From Aurantimonas coralicida_A (lineage in GTDB: Bacteria > Pseudomonadota > Alphaproteobacteria > Rhizobiales > Rhizobiaceae): DNA of 64,000 nt. The notes under the pieces are model-generated. The model was given only the letters and a program-made list of their open reading frames with translations, made no database searches and was not told the origin of the DNA. The position numbers and the translations under genes were made by a program. Positions 1 to 9,022 of the stretch are shown piece by piece. Each line of letters begins with the position of its first letter. The stretch's first letter is position 1. The stretch lies in assembly GCF_036016755.1 (NCBI RefSeq), contig NZ_JAYXIH010000007.1, positions 62,001 to 126,000 of the forward strand, written 5' to 3'.

Positions 1-2
1 GG

Positions 3-653
3 CGGATGATCGAAGCGGGCGAAATCGGCACGGTCCGCCACGTCGAGGCGAGTTATCTGCAGAGCTGGCTGACCGGCCAGCATTGGGGCGACTGGCGCAT
101 CGACGAGCGATGGCTGTGGCGCTTGTCGACGGTGCACGGCTCCAAGGGCGTGCTCGGCGATATCGGCATTCACATCCTCGACTTCGCCACCTATGGCACC
201 GGCCTCGACATCGTCGCGCTGCAGGCCCGGCTGAAGACCTTCGACAAGGCTGAGGGCGGGGCCATCGGCGCCTACAAGCTCGATGCCAACGATTCCTGCG
301 CGATGACGGTGGAGTTTTCGAACGGCGCGCTCGGCGTCGTCCATATGAGCCGCTACGCCACCGGTCGGGCCAATGACCTCGACCTGACCATCCACGGCGA
401 CAAGGGCGCCCTCAAGATCTGGGCGAACCAGACCGATTCGATGCTGCGGGTCTGTCTCGGATCGGATATCGAGACCCAGACCTGGAAGCCGCTCGAATGC
501 CCGCCGACGCCGCGCAACGCCGACCGGTTCGTCATCGCGCTCTTGTCGGGGGTCAATGGCGAGCCGGATTTCCGCCATGCCGCCGAGGTCCAGAAGCTGC
601 TCGATCTCTGTTTCGTGTCGGACGCGGAGCGACGGATGCTGCCAGTCGGCTGA
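3..653 (+). CDS. Gfo/Idh/MocA family oxidoreductase, C-terminal part (5' truncated by window)
   Basis: The reading frame is open from the first complete codon, so the gene begins upstream and its Rossmann NAD(P)-binding half is missing. What remains is the substrate-binding C-terminal domain of a sugar or inositol dehydrogenase. The segment GDIGIHILD, about 50 residues in, matches the family's G-x-x-x-x-H motif with the catalytic histidine. It is followed by the open-faced beta sheet (hydrophobic strands around SCAMTVEF and LGVVHMSRY) and a helical end. The substrate cannot be told. The gene converges on phaB, with about 40 bases between the stop codons. Confidence 0.85.
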   Translation, partial: RMIEAGEIGTVRHVEASYLQSWLTGQHWGDWRIDERWLWRLSTVHGSKGVLGDIGIHILDFATYGTGLDIVALQARLKTFDKAEGGAIGAYKLDANDSCAMTVEFSNGALGVVHMSRYATGRANDLDLTIHGDKGALKIWANQTDSMLRVCLGSDIETQTWKPLECPPTPRNADRFVIALLSGVNGEPDFRHAAEVQKLLDLCFVSDAERRMLPVG

Positions 654-695
654 CGGGCAGCGGGGCGGTGGATTGTCAGCCGCCCCGGACCGAAC

Positions 696-1421
696 TCAAT
701 CCATATACTGGCCGCCATTGGCCGACAGCGTCGAGCCGGTGATGAAGCCGGCGTCGTCGGAGGCGAGGAACACCACGCAGCGGGCGATTTCGTCCGCCTC
801 GCCCAGCCGTCCGACCGGGATCTGCGGCAGGATGTGCTTTTGCATGACGTCGTCGGAGATCGTCGCCATCATGTCGGTGTTGATGTAGCCGGGACAGATC
901 GCGTTGACCGTGATGCCCTTCTTGGCGCCTTCCAGCGCCAGTGCCTTGGTGAAACCGAGGTCGCCGGCCTTGGCGGCGGAGTAGTTGGCCTGGCCGGCCT
1001 GGCCCTTCTGGCCGTTGATCGACGAAATGTTGATGATCCGGCCGAAATTGCGCTCGCGCATCCCTTCCCAGACCGGGCGGGTCATGTTGAACAGGCCGGA
1101 CAGATTGGTGCCGATGACCGCCTGCCAGTGCTCCGGCGTCATCTTGTGGAACATGGCGTCCTTGGTGATGCCGGCATTGTTGACCAGGATCTCGACCGGG
1201 CCGTGTTCGGCCTCGACCTTGGCGATCCCCTCAGAGCACGCCTCGAAGGACGACACGTCCCATTTATAGACCGGGATGCCGGTGTCGTCCTTGAAGGCGT
1301 TCGCCTTCTCGTCATTACCGGCATAGGTGGCGACCACCGTATGACCGGCCGCCTTCAACGCCTTGGAGATCGCCGCGCCGATGCCGCGCGAGCCTCCCGT
1401 CACGATGGCTACTTTGCCCAT
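696..1421 (-). CDS. phaB: Acetoacetyl-CoA reductase PhaB
   Basis: This 241-residue short-chain dehydrogenase reduces acetoacetyl-CoA to (R)-3-hydroxybutyryl-CoA with NADPH, the second step of polyhydroxybutyrate synthesis. Visible motifs are the N-terminal TGGSRGIG cofactor loop, NNAG, the catalytic serine in NISSINGQKGQAGQ, and YSAAK. The NGQKGQ-G stretch after the serine is typical of PhaB rather than of FabG. The length is standard. It lies 80 bases downstream of phaA on the same strand, so the two probably form a phaAB operon. FabG-like ketoreductases are the alternative, but the phaA neighbour makes PhaB the better call. Confidence 0.93.
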   Translation of the reverse strand: MGKVAIVTGGSRGIGAAISKALKAAGHTVVATYAGNDEKANAFKDDTGIPVYKWDVSSFEACSEGIAKVEAEHGPVEILVNNAGITKDAMFHKMTPEHWQAVIGTNLSGLFNMTRPVWEGMRERNFGRIINISSINGQKGQAGQANYSAAKAGDLGFTKALALEGAKKGITVNAICPGYINTDMMATISDDVMQKHILPQIPVGRLGEADEIARCVVFLASDDAGFITGSTLSANGGQYMD

Positions 1422-1501
1422 GTGTTTCCTCCCGTTGCGTGTTTATGCCGGCATCAAACGGGCGGACCTCCATCCGCCCGTCGGCTGTTACTATCGTCGT
1501 C

Positions 1502-2686
1502 CTACATTCGCTCGAAGCACATGGCGACGCCCATGCCGCCGCCGATGCAGAGCGTGGCGAGGCCCTTCTTGGCGTCGCGGCGCATCATCTCGTGGATCAG
1601 CGTGTTGAGGACGCGGTTACCGGAGGCGCCGATCGGATGGCCGATGGCGATCGCCCCGCCATTGACGTTGACGATGTCCGGGTTCCAGCCGAGATCCTTG
1701 TTGACCGCGCAGGCCTGCGCCGCGAAGGCCTCATTGGCCTCGACGAGGTCGAGATCCTCGACGCTCCAGCCGGCCTTTTCCAGCGCCTTGCGCGAGGCCG
1801 GGATCGGGCCCGTGCCCATGATCGACGGGTCGACGCCGGCGGTCGCCCAGGAGACGATCCGCACCAGCGGGGTGAGTCCGCGCCGCTCGGCCTCGGCCTC
1901 GCTCATCAGCACCGTCACCGCGGCGCCGTCATTGATGCCGGAGGCGTTGGCCGCCGTGACCGAGCCTTCCTTGTCGAAGGCGGGGCGCAGCTTCTGCACC
2001 TTGTCGAGCGTCGTGCCATGCTTGATGTACTCGTCGTCCTCGACGATCGTGTCGCCCTTGCGGCCCTTGACCGTAAAGGGGGCGATCTCGTCCTTGAACC
2101 GACCGGCCTTCTGGGCGGCCTCGGCCTTGTTCTGCGACTTCACCGCGAATTCGTCCTGCATCTCGCGGGTGATCTGCCACTGGCGCGAAACGTTCTCGGC
2201 GGTGGTGCCCATGTGATAGCCGTTGAAGGCGTCGAGCAGTCCGTCCTTCAGCATGGTGTCGATCAGCTTGAGGTCGCCCATCTTCTGGCCGGAGCGCAGA
2301 TGCGCGGCGTGCGGTGCCATCGACATCGATTCCTGGCCGCCCGCGACGATCACCTTGGCGTCACCCATGGCAATCTGCTGCATGCCGATGGCGACGGTGC
2401 GCAGACCCGAACCGCAAAGCTGGTTGAGCGCCCAGGCAGTGGTTTCCTGCGGACAGCCCGCCAGCATCGCCGCCTGGCGGGCTGGGTTCTGACCCTCGCC
2501 GGCGGTCAGGATCTGGCCCATGATGACCTCGTCGACCTCGCCTGCGTCGACCTTGGCCCGCGACAGCGCCTCGCGGATCACTGCGGCGCCCAGTTCGTGG
2601 GCGGGCACGGTCGCGAAGGCGCCGTTGAACGAGCCGACCGGCGTGCGCGCGGCCCCGACGATGACGACCGATTGTCCGTTATTCAT
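1502..2686 (-). CDS. phaA: Acetyl-CoA acetyltransferase (beta-ketothiolase) PhaA
   Basis: This 394-residue thiolase condenses two acetyl-CoA into acetoacetyl-CoA for polyhydroxybutyrate synthesis, or runs in reverse for breakdown. Conserved elements are the nucleophilic cysteine in NQLCGSGLR (about residue 90), GGQESMS, NEAFAAQ, GGAIAIGHPIGASG with the catalytic histidine, and the C-terminal CIGGGMGVA with the second catalytic cysteine. Length and motif order match biosynthetic thiolases. The gene is first in the leftward phaAB unit and diverges from the repressor gene phaR across about 260 bases, a classical arrangement. Confidence 0.95.
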   Translation of the reverse strand: MNNGQSVVIVGAARTPVGSFNGAFATVPAHELGAAVIREALSRAKVDAGEVDEVIMGQILTAGEGQNPARQAAMLAGCPQETTAWALNQLCGSGLRTVAIGMQQIAMGDAKVIVAGGQESMSMAPHAAHLRSGQKMGDLKLIDTMLKDGLLDAFNGYHMGTTAENVSRQWQITREMQDEFAVKSQNKAEAAQKAGRFKDEIAPFTVKGRKGDTIVEDDEYIKHGTTLDKVQKLRPAFDKEGSVTAANASGINDGAAVTVLMSEAEAERRGLTPLVRIVSWATAGVDPSIMGTGPIPASRKALEKAGWSVEDLDLVEANEAFAAQACAVNKDLGWNPDIVNVNGGAIAIGHPIGASGNRVLNTLIHEMMRRDAKKGLATLCIGGGMGVAMCFERM

Positions 2687-2879
2687 GGCATGTCCTTCCT
2701 GGAGGTGAGCGCCGCGCCGAATCCGGTGCCGTTGGTTCAGATGCAGATAGGGCGCCGTCGCACTTTTCTCAGTTGTCGCAGAGGCGGTTCGCGGCTGTCA
2801 AACCCGCTTCGTCGGTTCGCCTCGCTGCCGCCAATAGCCGAAAGGTTTGGAAAGCGCCCGGTTTTGTGCCTATCATTTA

Positions 2880-2888
2880 TGCGGCGCA
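2880..2888. promoter_or_regulatory. Possible PhaR operator (TGC-N3-GCA)
   Basis: In the phaA-phaR divergent spacer a short inverted repeat TGC-GGC-GCA stands about 60 bases before phaR, followed by further TTGC/GCA half-sites near 2894-2901. PhaR of Paracoccus is known to bind TGC/GCA inverted motifs and to repress its own gene. Assigning this site to PhaR is inference from that precedent and the position, and such a short motif can occur by chance. Confidence 0.3.
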
Positions 2889-2949
2889 ACGAAGCAGTTG
2901 CACAAAGCGTCCTCAGGGCGCCGACGGTATCGTGGACAAGGGGTGAGGC

Positions 2950-3558
2950 ATGGCCAAGAATTCGGATGTTACGGTCATCAAGAAATACGCCAACCGTCGG
3001 CTCTACAATACCGGCACCAGCACCTATGTGACGCTGGAAAACCTGGCCGCGATGGTCAAGAGCAACGAGGAATTCGTCGTCCAGGATGCCAAGTCCGGCG
3101 AAGACATTACCCATTCCGTCCTGACCCAGATCATCTTCGAGCAGGAGAACAAGGGCGGGCAGAATTTGATGCCGATCGCCTTCCTGCGCCAGCTCATCAG
3201 CTTTTATGGCGACCAGATGCAAATGGTCATCCCAGGCTATTTGGAGCAGACGATGAGCGCGTTTACCCGCGAACAGGAGGGGTTTCGCGACAAGATGGCC
3301 GGGCCCATGGCCCAGTCGCCGATCAAGATGATGGAGGCGCAGGTCGTCCGCAACACCGAGATGTTCCGGAAGGCCATGGCGGTGTTCAATCCGTTCGTCG
3401 TGGGGGCGATGGGCGAGGCCGGGAAAGGCGAGGGCGCGCCGGCGCAAGGTTCGGACAGCGACGCGGCGTCCGGCCAGGAGGACCTGAAAGCGATGCGCCA
3501 GCAACTCGCCGAGATGCAGAAGCGTATCGAGGCCCTCGACGGCAAGAAGAAGGACTGA
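2950..3558 (+). CDS. phaR: Polyhydroxyalkanoate synthesis repressor PhaR
   Basis: PhaR is a cytoplasmic DNA-binding repressor that also senses polyhydroxyalkanoate granules and controls phasin and pha genes. The 202-residue protein starts with the signature segment VIKKYANRRLYNTGTSTYV (about residues 9-27) of the PHB/PHA accumulation regulator DNA-binding domain. A second helical domain with QIIFEQENKGGQNLMP and FLRQLISFYGDQM follows, and the Ala/Glu-rich tail (about residues 160-200) looks coiled-coil. Start and length are as usual. The gene is divergent from phaAB and has a strong terminator right after it. Confidence 0.95.
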   Translation: MAKNSDVTVIKKYANRRLYNTGTSTYVTLENLAAMVKSNEEFVVQDAKSGEDITHSVLTQIIFEQENKGGQNLMPIAFLRQLISFYGDQMQMVIPGYLEQTMSAFTREQEGFRDKMAGPMAQSPIKMMEAQVVRNTEMFRKAMAVFNPFVVGAMGEAGKGEGAPAQGSDSDAASGQEDLKAMRQQLAEMQKRIEALDGKKKD

Positions 3559-3615
3559 GGCCTGGCGTTTAGAGGCCGGAAAGGCTTCACGCCAGCTTCC
3601 TTGGCCCCAAACGCG

Positions 3616-3645
3616 AAAAAGGCCGGTTGCTGAAACCGGCCTTTT
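3616..3645 (+). terminator. Rho-independent terminator after phaR
   Basis: A perfect 8-bp stem GGCCGGTT / AACCGGCC with a 5-base loop (3621-3641) is followed by TTTT and preceded by AAAAA, so it could work in both directions. It lies about 60 bases after the phaR stop and beyond the convergent rpmF stop. Confidence 0.85.
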
Positions 3646-3784
3646 CGATTCTGAGTCAGGATATGGCTGCGCCATTCTGGCGCAGGAGCCGACATCCGCC
3701 ACGGATCGCGGCCGCCCTCACGTCATCATGCCCAGACACTGATCTGCCGCGTGCGCCTGATGACGCATGGCGTCAGCTTCGGTG

Positions 3785-3970
3785 TCAGGCTTTTTCCTTG
3801 ATCGTCAGAATCTGACGACCGCGATACATGCCGGTCTTCAGGTCGACGTGATGCGGCCGGCGCAGCTCGCCCGAATCCTTGTCCTCGATGTAGGTCGGCG
3901 CCTTCAGCGCATCCATCGAGCGGCGCATGCCGCGCTTCGACGGGGATGTTTTGCGTTTGGGTACGGCCAT
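3785..3970 (-). CDS. rpmF: 50S ribosomal protein L32
   Basis: This 61-residue basic protein has the family's start MAVPKRKTSPSKRGMRRS and the continuation HVDLKTGMYRGRQIL. The alphaproteobacterial form lacks the zinc-binding cysteines, as here. Start chosen at the ATG at 3970 because the family begins exactly at MAVPK; a longer in-frame extension upstream is a shadow. It is the downstream partner of mtgA, an order common in Hyphomicrobiales. Confidence 0.97.
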   Translation of the reverse strand: MAVPKRKTSPSKRGMRRSMDALKAPTYIEDKDSGELRRPHHVDLKTGMYRGRQILTIKEKA

Positions 3971-4200
3971 GTTCTGCTCCGTTCGGGCTGTCGGGCGATG
4001 GCCCGCGAGGCGCATCGGCGACGTCAGTCTGATCTGTTGCGCGCCAATGCCAGGAAACGTCCCGCTTCTTCGCGCCGCGCTTTCACGTCCGAAGCCACTG
4101 CGATCACGCTGCGATCGCGGCAAGGCTTCACCATGACGGGAATTCGAGGGTGCCCATAGCAAAGCCAAGCGTCTTTGGAAAGGGGGCGAGGTGAAAACCG

Positions 4201-4887
4201 TCAGCTCACCTTCGCCGGTTTCAGGCAGCCGATATAGTCGCCGGACCGGCTTGCGAGGCGCTCGACGCGGCGGGCCAGGCGATCGAGGCTCTTGCTCGGG
4301 TTGGCCGGGCTGCGTGCTCCCGGAGCCGGTAGCGTGACGGCGAGGAGCGCGGCCTGGCGGGCGTTGAGTTCGGCGGCGGCGCGGCCGAAATAGTGCTGGC
4401 TCGCCGCGCCGACACCGTAGACGCCAGTGTCCCACTCGACGATGTTGAGGTAGATTTCCATGATGCGGCGCTTCGACAGGATGGCATCGGCGTAAAGCGC
4501 CAGCGGCGCTTCCAGTCCCTTGCGCAGATAGGACCGCCCGTTCCACAGAAACAGGTTCTTCACCATCTGCATAGGGATGGTCGAGGCCCCGCGCGTTTCC
4601 TCGCCCGCCAAGGCCTCCTCGACGACGGCGCGCATTTCGCCCCAATCGATGCCGCGATGCCGGCAGAACTGGCCGTCCTCCGACATCATCACCGAATAGA
4701 CCATCACCGGCGCGACATCGTCGATCGAGACCCACTCGCGGAGCATCGGCCGGAAGGTGAAATGATCGGCCAACATGAGCGTTGAGACCGGATGCACCGC
4801 CCGGATGGAATAGATCGGTGTCAGGATGAGCGGAATCGCCCCAAGCAGCAGAACAATCAGGAAAGCGCCGGCAAAAATGCGGCGCAT
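4201..4887 (-). CDS. mtgA: Monofunctional biosynthetic peptidoglycan transglycosylase
   Basis: This 228-residue inner-membrane enzyme of family GT51 polymerises lipid II into glycan strands in the periplasm. There is one N-terminal membrane anchor (about residues 5-27). It is followed by the GT51 motifs: SEDGQFCRHRGID with the catalytic glutamate, RGASTIPMQMVKNLFL, and SKRRIMEIYLNIVEWDTGVYGVGAASQHYFGR. Length is normal for MtgA and there is no penicillin-binding domain. It precedes rpmF on the same strand and diverges from the prenyltransferase gene. Confidence 0.95.
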   Translation of the reverse strand: MRRIFAGAFLIVLLLGAIPLILTPIYSIRAVHPVSTLMLADHFTFRPMLREWVSIDDVAPVMVYSVMMSEDGQFCRHRGIDWGEMRAVVEEALAGEETRGASTIPMQMVKNLFLWNGRSYLRKGLEAPLALYADAILSKRRIMEIYLNIVEWDTGVYGVGAASQHYFGRAAAELNARQAALLAVTLPAPGARSPANPSKSLDRLARRVERLASRSGDYIGCLKPAKVS

Positions 4888-5060
4888 CAGAGCGGCCGGC
4901 CACGACGGGCGTCCGGACTATCCACGATGCGGAGGCAACGGCGAAGGCTCATGAAGAGCGTTCTAGCCGGGTCGCCGCGGAGCCGCAACGCTGCTGTGCT
5001 TGACCGGCGGCGCGACATGGGCAAAGCCGGGCCGCGACGTTAGGGAGCAGGGATACGCGA

Positions 5061-5963
5061 ATGAGCGCGAGTGATTTCGAAACGCGGCTGGCCGCGTCGG
5101 CAAAGGCGATCGAGGCCTCTTTGGCGCGCCGCCTCGGCGGCTCGGACCGGCTGCTGGAGGCGACTCCCGAGCGGCTTCTCAGGGCGATGCGTCATGGCGC
5201 ACTCGACGGCGGCAAGCGGCTGCGGCCGTTTCTGCTTGTGGAGAGCGCCCGCCTGTTCGGCGCTGATCCGGACGAGGCGCTCGCTGCGGCGACCGCGCTC
5301 GAATGCGTCCACTGCTATTCGCTGGTCCATGACGATTTGCCGGCCATGGACGACGATGCCATGCGGCGCGGCAAGCCGACCGTTCACAAGGCGTTCGACG
5401 AGGCGACGGCGATCCTCGCCGGCGACAGCCTGTTGACGCTCGCCTTCGGTTTGATCGTCGATGAGGACACGCTGTCGGCTTCGGCGCGCCTCGGGTTGGT
5501 CGCTCTGCTCTCGCGCGATGCCGGGGCAGCCGGCATGGCGGGCGGCCAGGCGCTCGATCTGGAGGCAGAGGGGCGCACTTTATCGGAGGATGAGATAGCG
5601 ACGATGCAGGCGATGAAGACCGGCGCGCTGATCGCCTGCGCCTGTGAGGCCGGGCCGGTAATCGCCGATGCGGCGGCGCCCGATCGTGCCCGGTTGCGGC
5701 GCTTCGGCGAGATCGTCGGGCTCGCCTTCCAACTTTCCGACGATCTCCTCGACGAGACGGCGGACGCCGCGACGCTCGGCAAGGCGGCGGGCAAGGACCG
5801 GAGCCGGGGCAAGAAGACGCTGCCCGCGCTCAACGGCATCGCCTGGACGCAAGACCGCCTCGCCGAACTCGTGGCGCAGGCCGAAGCGGAACTGGCGCCC
5901 TATGGCGACAAAGCGACGACGTTGGTCGAGGCGGCGCGGTTCGTGGCGGAGCGGACGCGTTAG
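5061..5963 (+). CDS. ispA: Polyprenyl synthetase, farnesyl-diphosphate-synthase type
   Basis: This 300-residue trans-prenyltransferase probably condenses dimethylallyl/geranyl diphosphate with isopentenyl diphosphate to farnesyl diphosphate. The first Asp-rich motif, DDLPAMDDD (residues 91-99), has the two extra residues of class II bacterial FPP synthases. The second motif, LSDDLLDE, is near residue 230. GGKRLRP (about 50-56) is the IPP-binding element. Chain length is inferred from size and motif type. The symbol ispA fits, but a geranylgeranyl product cannot be excluded. ispG lies nearby. Confidence 0.85.
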   Translation: MSASDFETRLAASAKAIEASLARRLGGSDRLLEATPERLLRAMRHGALDGGKRLRPFLLVESARLFGADPDEALAAATALECVHCYSLVHDDLPAMDDDAMRRGKPTVHKAFDEATAILAGDSLLTLAFGLIVDEDTLSASARLGLVALLSRDAGAAGMAGGQALDLEAEGRTLSEDEIATMQAMKTGALIACACEAGPVIADAAAPDRARLRRFGEIVGLAFQLSDDLLDETADAATLGKAAGKDRSRGKKTLPALNGIAWTQDRLAELVAQAEAELAPYGDKATTLVEAARFVAERTR

Positions 5964-6060
5964 CGGAGCGGTTGGCCCGGACTATATTCAATCGCGAATC
6001 CGCTTGACGGCCTGAGATTCTGGGAGGCTACTAGCTCTGTTTTCACCTGTGGAGGTCGCG

Positions 6061-6321
6061 ATGAAGATCGTGGTCATTGGCGTGTTGGGAAGCGCTATCC
6101 TGTTTTCGTCGGCGGCTCAGGCGCAGAGCTGCTTTGACCTTTGGTACGAGAGAAACCTGATCTATGCCGAAAACGGCTACTGTTTCTCGACGAGTCTCGG
6201 CCGGCGTACCTTCGCAAGCTTCGACTGCTGGACCTCCAACCCCCGGCTGACGGCGGCCGAGCAACGGCGGGTTGCCGCCCTCAAGGCCGAAGAAAAGCGG
6301 CGTGGTTGCAAGGTCAATTGA
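6061..6321 (+). CDS. Small secreted YARHG-like protein
   Basis: An 86-residue exported protein with a signal peptide (MKIVVIGVLGSAILFSSAAQAQ) and four cysteines in the mature part. The segment SCFDLWYERNLIYAENGYCFST resembles the YARHG domain found in small periplasmic proteins of Hyphomicrobiales, where the role is unknown. The start is the ATG at 6061 because a GGAGG box sits 5 bases before it; the GTG at 6049 would overlap that box. It converges on the lytic transglycosylase gene. Confidence 0.7.
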   Translation: MKIVVIGVLGSAILFSSAAQAQSCFDLWYERNLIYAENGYCFSTSLGRRTFASFDCWTSNPRLTAAEQRRVAALKAEEKRRGCKVN

Positions 6322-6375
6322 CGCGGGGCGCGACGCCTCGAATGCCGTACGATCCGGGTTCCCGAACGAACGGTT

Positions 6376-7383
6376 TCAGTTCTTCATCACCACGCAGGAG
6401 CCGCCGGCGCCGCGCAGTCGCTGGCAGAGCTGGTCGGCCTCGCCCCGCGTCTCGGCGCCGATCCGCACCGCGTAGATCCGAGCCCGCCCACCGGCGCGAT
6501 CGCGCAGGACAATCGGCGTCTTGCCTCCCAGAATCCCGGAATAGGTCGACTGCACGCGGCGAAACATCTGCATCGCGACCGACTGCTTCACATGGCCGGC
6601 GACCTGCACGCCCCAGGGTCGCATCGGGGCGCTTTCGACAGTGGCGAAGATCGCCCGCGTCTTCATGATGGGCAACCGGGCGCAGCTTTGCAGGAATTCG
6701 CGTTCGGCTTCGAGCGGTTTCGGCTCCAGTTCGTTGCCGTCTTCCTTGAACCAGTCGGCCGGACGAAAGGTGATGGCGTTGACATATTCCTCGGTCTCAT
6801 AGGGGAGCGATCCGCCATTGGCGACCCAGCCTTTCACCCTGTTGATGCCGCCATTGTAGGCGGCCGCGGCAAGCCCCCAATTGCCGAGTTCAGCCTTCAG
6901 GTCGCTGAGATAGAGCGCCGAGTGACGGATGGCTGAGACAACGTCGTAAGGATCGGCGAGGCCGCGTTCGTCAGCCGTATAGGGCATGAACTGGGCGATG
7001 CCCTGTGCGCCGACGGGAGAGATCGCGCCGACGTCGAAGCGGCTCTCCTTCCAGATCAGCCGGGCGAAAAAATCCCGCGACATGCCGACGGCATCGGCGT
7101 TCGTGGCGATCAACTGGCAGATATCGGCGGAGACCGGCTTTGACGTCTGCAGCGCTGCGGCCTTGGCGGGCCTTTCGTCGGGTGTCCGGCTTGGGTCCGC
7201 GCCGATCCCGGGCGGGGTGGCCGGATAGGCGAGGGCCGGCAGGGTCAGCGATGAGGCGGCATCGTTATCGGCCGGGGCGGCCCGAGTCGGCGTGATGGCG
7301 ACGAGAGCGAGAATCCCGGCGGCGACGCTGAGGCAGGCAAGCCGAAATGGGAAAAGGTCGTCTTGCATCGGATTTATCCGCAT
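6376..7383 (-). CDS. Lytic transglycosylase (SLT domain) with SPOR-like C-terminus
   Basis: A 335-residue exported murein hydrolase. A hydrophobic signal segment (about residues 12-35) is followed by a low-complexity linker. The Slt-type goose-lysozyme fold then begins with the catalytic glutamate in LIWKESRFDVGAISPVGAQGIAQFMPYTA and continues with GNWGLAAAAYNGGINRV. The last 80 residues (PWGVQVAGH...YAVRIGAETRGEADQLCQRL...GSCVVMKN) look like a SPOR domain, which binds denuded glycan at division sites. Starts at 7383 or 7368 are both possible. A role in septal or general murein turnover is inferred. Confidence 0.88.
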   Translation of the reverse strand: MRINPMQDDLFPFRLACLSVAAGILALVAITPTRAAPADNDAASSLTLPALAYPATPPGIGADPSRTPDERPAKAAALQTSKPVSADICQLIATNADAVGMSRDFFARLIWKESRFDVGAISPVGAQGIAQFMPYTADERGLADPYDVVSAIRHSALYLSDLKAELGNWGLAAAAYNGGINRVKGWVANGGSLPYETEEYVNAITFRPADWFKEDGNELEPKPLEAEREFLQSCARLPIMKTRAIFATVESAPMRPWGVQVAGHVKQSVAMQMFRRVQSTYSGILGGKTPIVLRDRAGGRARIYAVRIGAETRGEADQLCQRLRGAGGSCVVMKN

Positions 7384-7507
7384 CGGGTCGGCCGGCGCGC
7401 GGACAAACCTGCCCCGGCTCCCCGCTACTATGACGAAGCGGCGGTCCGGCGGAAAGGCCGACGGAAGAACGCGACAGGATCCTGGCGGGGCGGCCGCCCG
7501 GTGGCGA

Positions 7508-8773
7508 CTATTCCGCCGCCTGCTTTTCTCCGAAGCGGCGTTCGATATAGGCGGCGACCATCGCCTGAAACTCGGTCGCGATGTTCGGCCCGCGCAGGGT
7601 CACGGTCTTCTTGCCGTCGACGAAGACCGGCGCGGCCGGCGTCTCGCCGGTTCCCGGGAGCGAAATGCCGATATCGGCGTGCTTGGATTCGCCCGGCCCG
7701 TTGACGATACAGCCCATCACCGCGACGTTGAGCGCCTCGACGCCGGGATATTTCTCCCGCCAGGCCGGCATGTTGACACGCAGGTCCGTCTGAATCTTTT
7801 CGGCGAGTTCCTGGAAGACGGTCGAGGTGGTTCGGCCGCAGCCGGGACAGGCGGCGACGATCGGCACGAACTGGCGAAACCCCATCGTCTGGAGGAGTTC
7901 CTGGGCGACCTGCACCTCGCGGGTGCGGTCGCCGCCGGGTTCCGGCGTCAACGACACGCGGATGGTGTCGCCGATTCCCTCCTGGAGCAGGATGCCCATC
8001 GCCGCCGAGGACGCGACGATGCCCTTCGAGCCCATGCCGGCCTCGGTCAGGCCGAGGTGCAGTGCATGGTCGGTGCGGCGTGACAGATCGCGGTAGACAG
8101 CGATCAGATCCTGCACCTGGCTGACCTTGGCCGACAGAATGATGCGATCGCGCGCAAGTCCGGTTTCCTCGGCGAGCGCCGCCGAAAGCAGCGCCGACTG
8201 GATGATCGCCTCGCGGGTCACGGCGCGGGCCGAACGCGGTTGCGGCAAGTCGTTGTTGGCGTCCATCAGCCGGGTCAAAAGCGCTTGGTCGAGCGAGCCC
8301 CAATTGACGCCGATCCGCACTGGCTTGTCGTAACGGATCGCCGTTTCGACGATCGCGACGAACTGCCGGTCCTTCTTTTCCTTGAAGCCGACATTGCCCG
8401 GATTGATGCGGTATTTGGCCAGTGCCTCGGCGCAGGCCGGATGGTCGGCCAAAAGCTTGTGGCCGATATAGTGGAAGTCGCCGACCAGCGGCACTGAGAC
8501 ACCCAGCCGGTCGAGCCGTTCGCGCACTTTCGGCACCGCTGCGGCGGATTCGTCGCGATCGACGGTGATTCGCACGATCTCGGAACCCGCCTCGGCAAGG
8601 GCGGCGACCTGCGCCACCGTCGCGTCGACGTCGGCGGTGTCCGTGTTCGTCATCGACTGCACCACGACCGGCGCATCGCCGCCGACCACCACACCGCCGA
8701 CATCGACCCCGACGGTGCGGCGGCGCGGCGAAGGATCGGCTTCGACGGTGACGATAGAAGGCTGAACGGTCAT
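7508..8773 (-). CDS. ispG: 4-hydroxy-3-methylbut-2-en-1-yl diphosphate synthase
   Basis: IspG is the iron-sulfur enzyme that converts methylerythritol cyclodiphosphate to HMBPP in the MEP isoprenoid pathway. It has a TIM-barrel N-terminal domain (VVVQSMTNTDTADVDATVAQV, GDFHYIGHKLL, RINPGNVG). The cluster-binding C-terminal domain contains CPGCGRTT and NVAVMGCIVNGPGESKHADIG, holding the 4Fe-4S cysteines. From the ATG at 8773 it has 421 residues, which fits the family. An in-frame ATG at 8791 has an equally good ribosome site, and the frame opens at 8848. It is divergent from the DUF3309 gene. Confidence 0.95.
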   Translation of the reverse strand: MTVQPSIVTVEADPSPRRRTVGVDVGGVVVGGDAPVVVQSMTNTDTADVDATVAQVAALAEAGSEIVRITVDRDESAAAVPKVRERLDRLGVSVPLVGDFHYIGHKLLADHPACAEALAKYRINPGNVGFKEKKDRQFVAIVETAIRYDKPVRIGVNWGSLDQALLTRLMDANNDLPQPRSARAVTREAIIQSALLSAALAEETGLARDRIILSAKVSQVQDLIAVYRDLSRRTDHALHLGLTEAGMGSKGIVASSAAMGILLQEGIGDTIRVSLTPEPGGDRTREVQVAQELLQTMGFRQFVPIVAACPGCGRTTSTVFQELAEKIQTDLRVNMPAWREKYPGVEALNVAVMGCIVNGPGESKHADIGISLPGTGETPAAPVFVDGKKTVTLRGPNIATEFQAMVAAYIERRFGEKQAAE

Positions 8774-8956
8774 GGCGAACCCTGAGGACATGTGCTTTTC
8801 ACCTGCGAGGTGGCGTCTTGGCTCCGGCTTGTCAATTCGGTCGGCCACCAGTCGCGGAACGCGAAGGCCCTGCCGGTTTCACCCTGCTGGCAACGTTTGT
8901 CGCGATCGGAAGATTTGGCCCGTCTTAACCAACAGCATCATTTGCTTCCTTCAACG

Positions 8957-8981
8957 GGAACCCAAACGGCGTTCAACGGTT
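8957..8981 (+). promoter_or_regulatory. Candidate EcfG-type (general stress response) promoter
   Basis: GGAAC at 8957-8961 is followed after 16 bases by GGTT at 8978-8981, one mismatch from the alphaproteobacterial EcfG consensus GGAAC-N16/17-CGTT. It would start transcription about 8988, some 35 bases before the DUF3309 start codon. The motif is seen; its use by EcfG is inference. Confidence 0.4.
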
Positions 8982-9022
8982 TGTGATGGTGACTGTTGTC
9001 AAAAAAACGATCGGACCTCACC

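Noticed and set aside
834..3031. Long plus-strand frames over phaB and phaA
   Set aside because: Shadows of the two well-supported minus-strand genes; no recognisable protein features.
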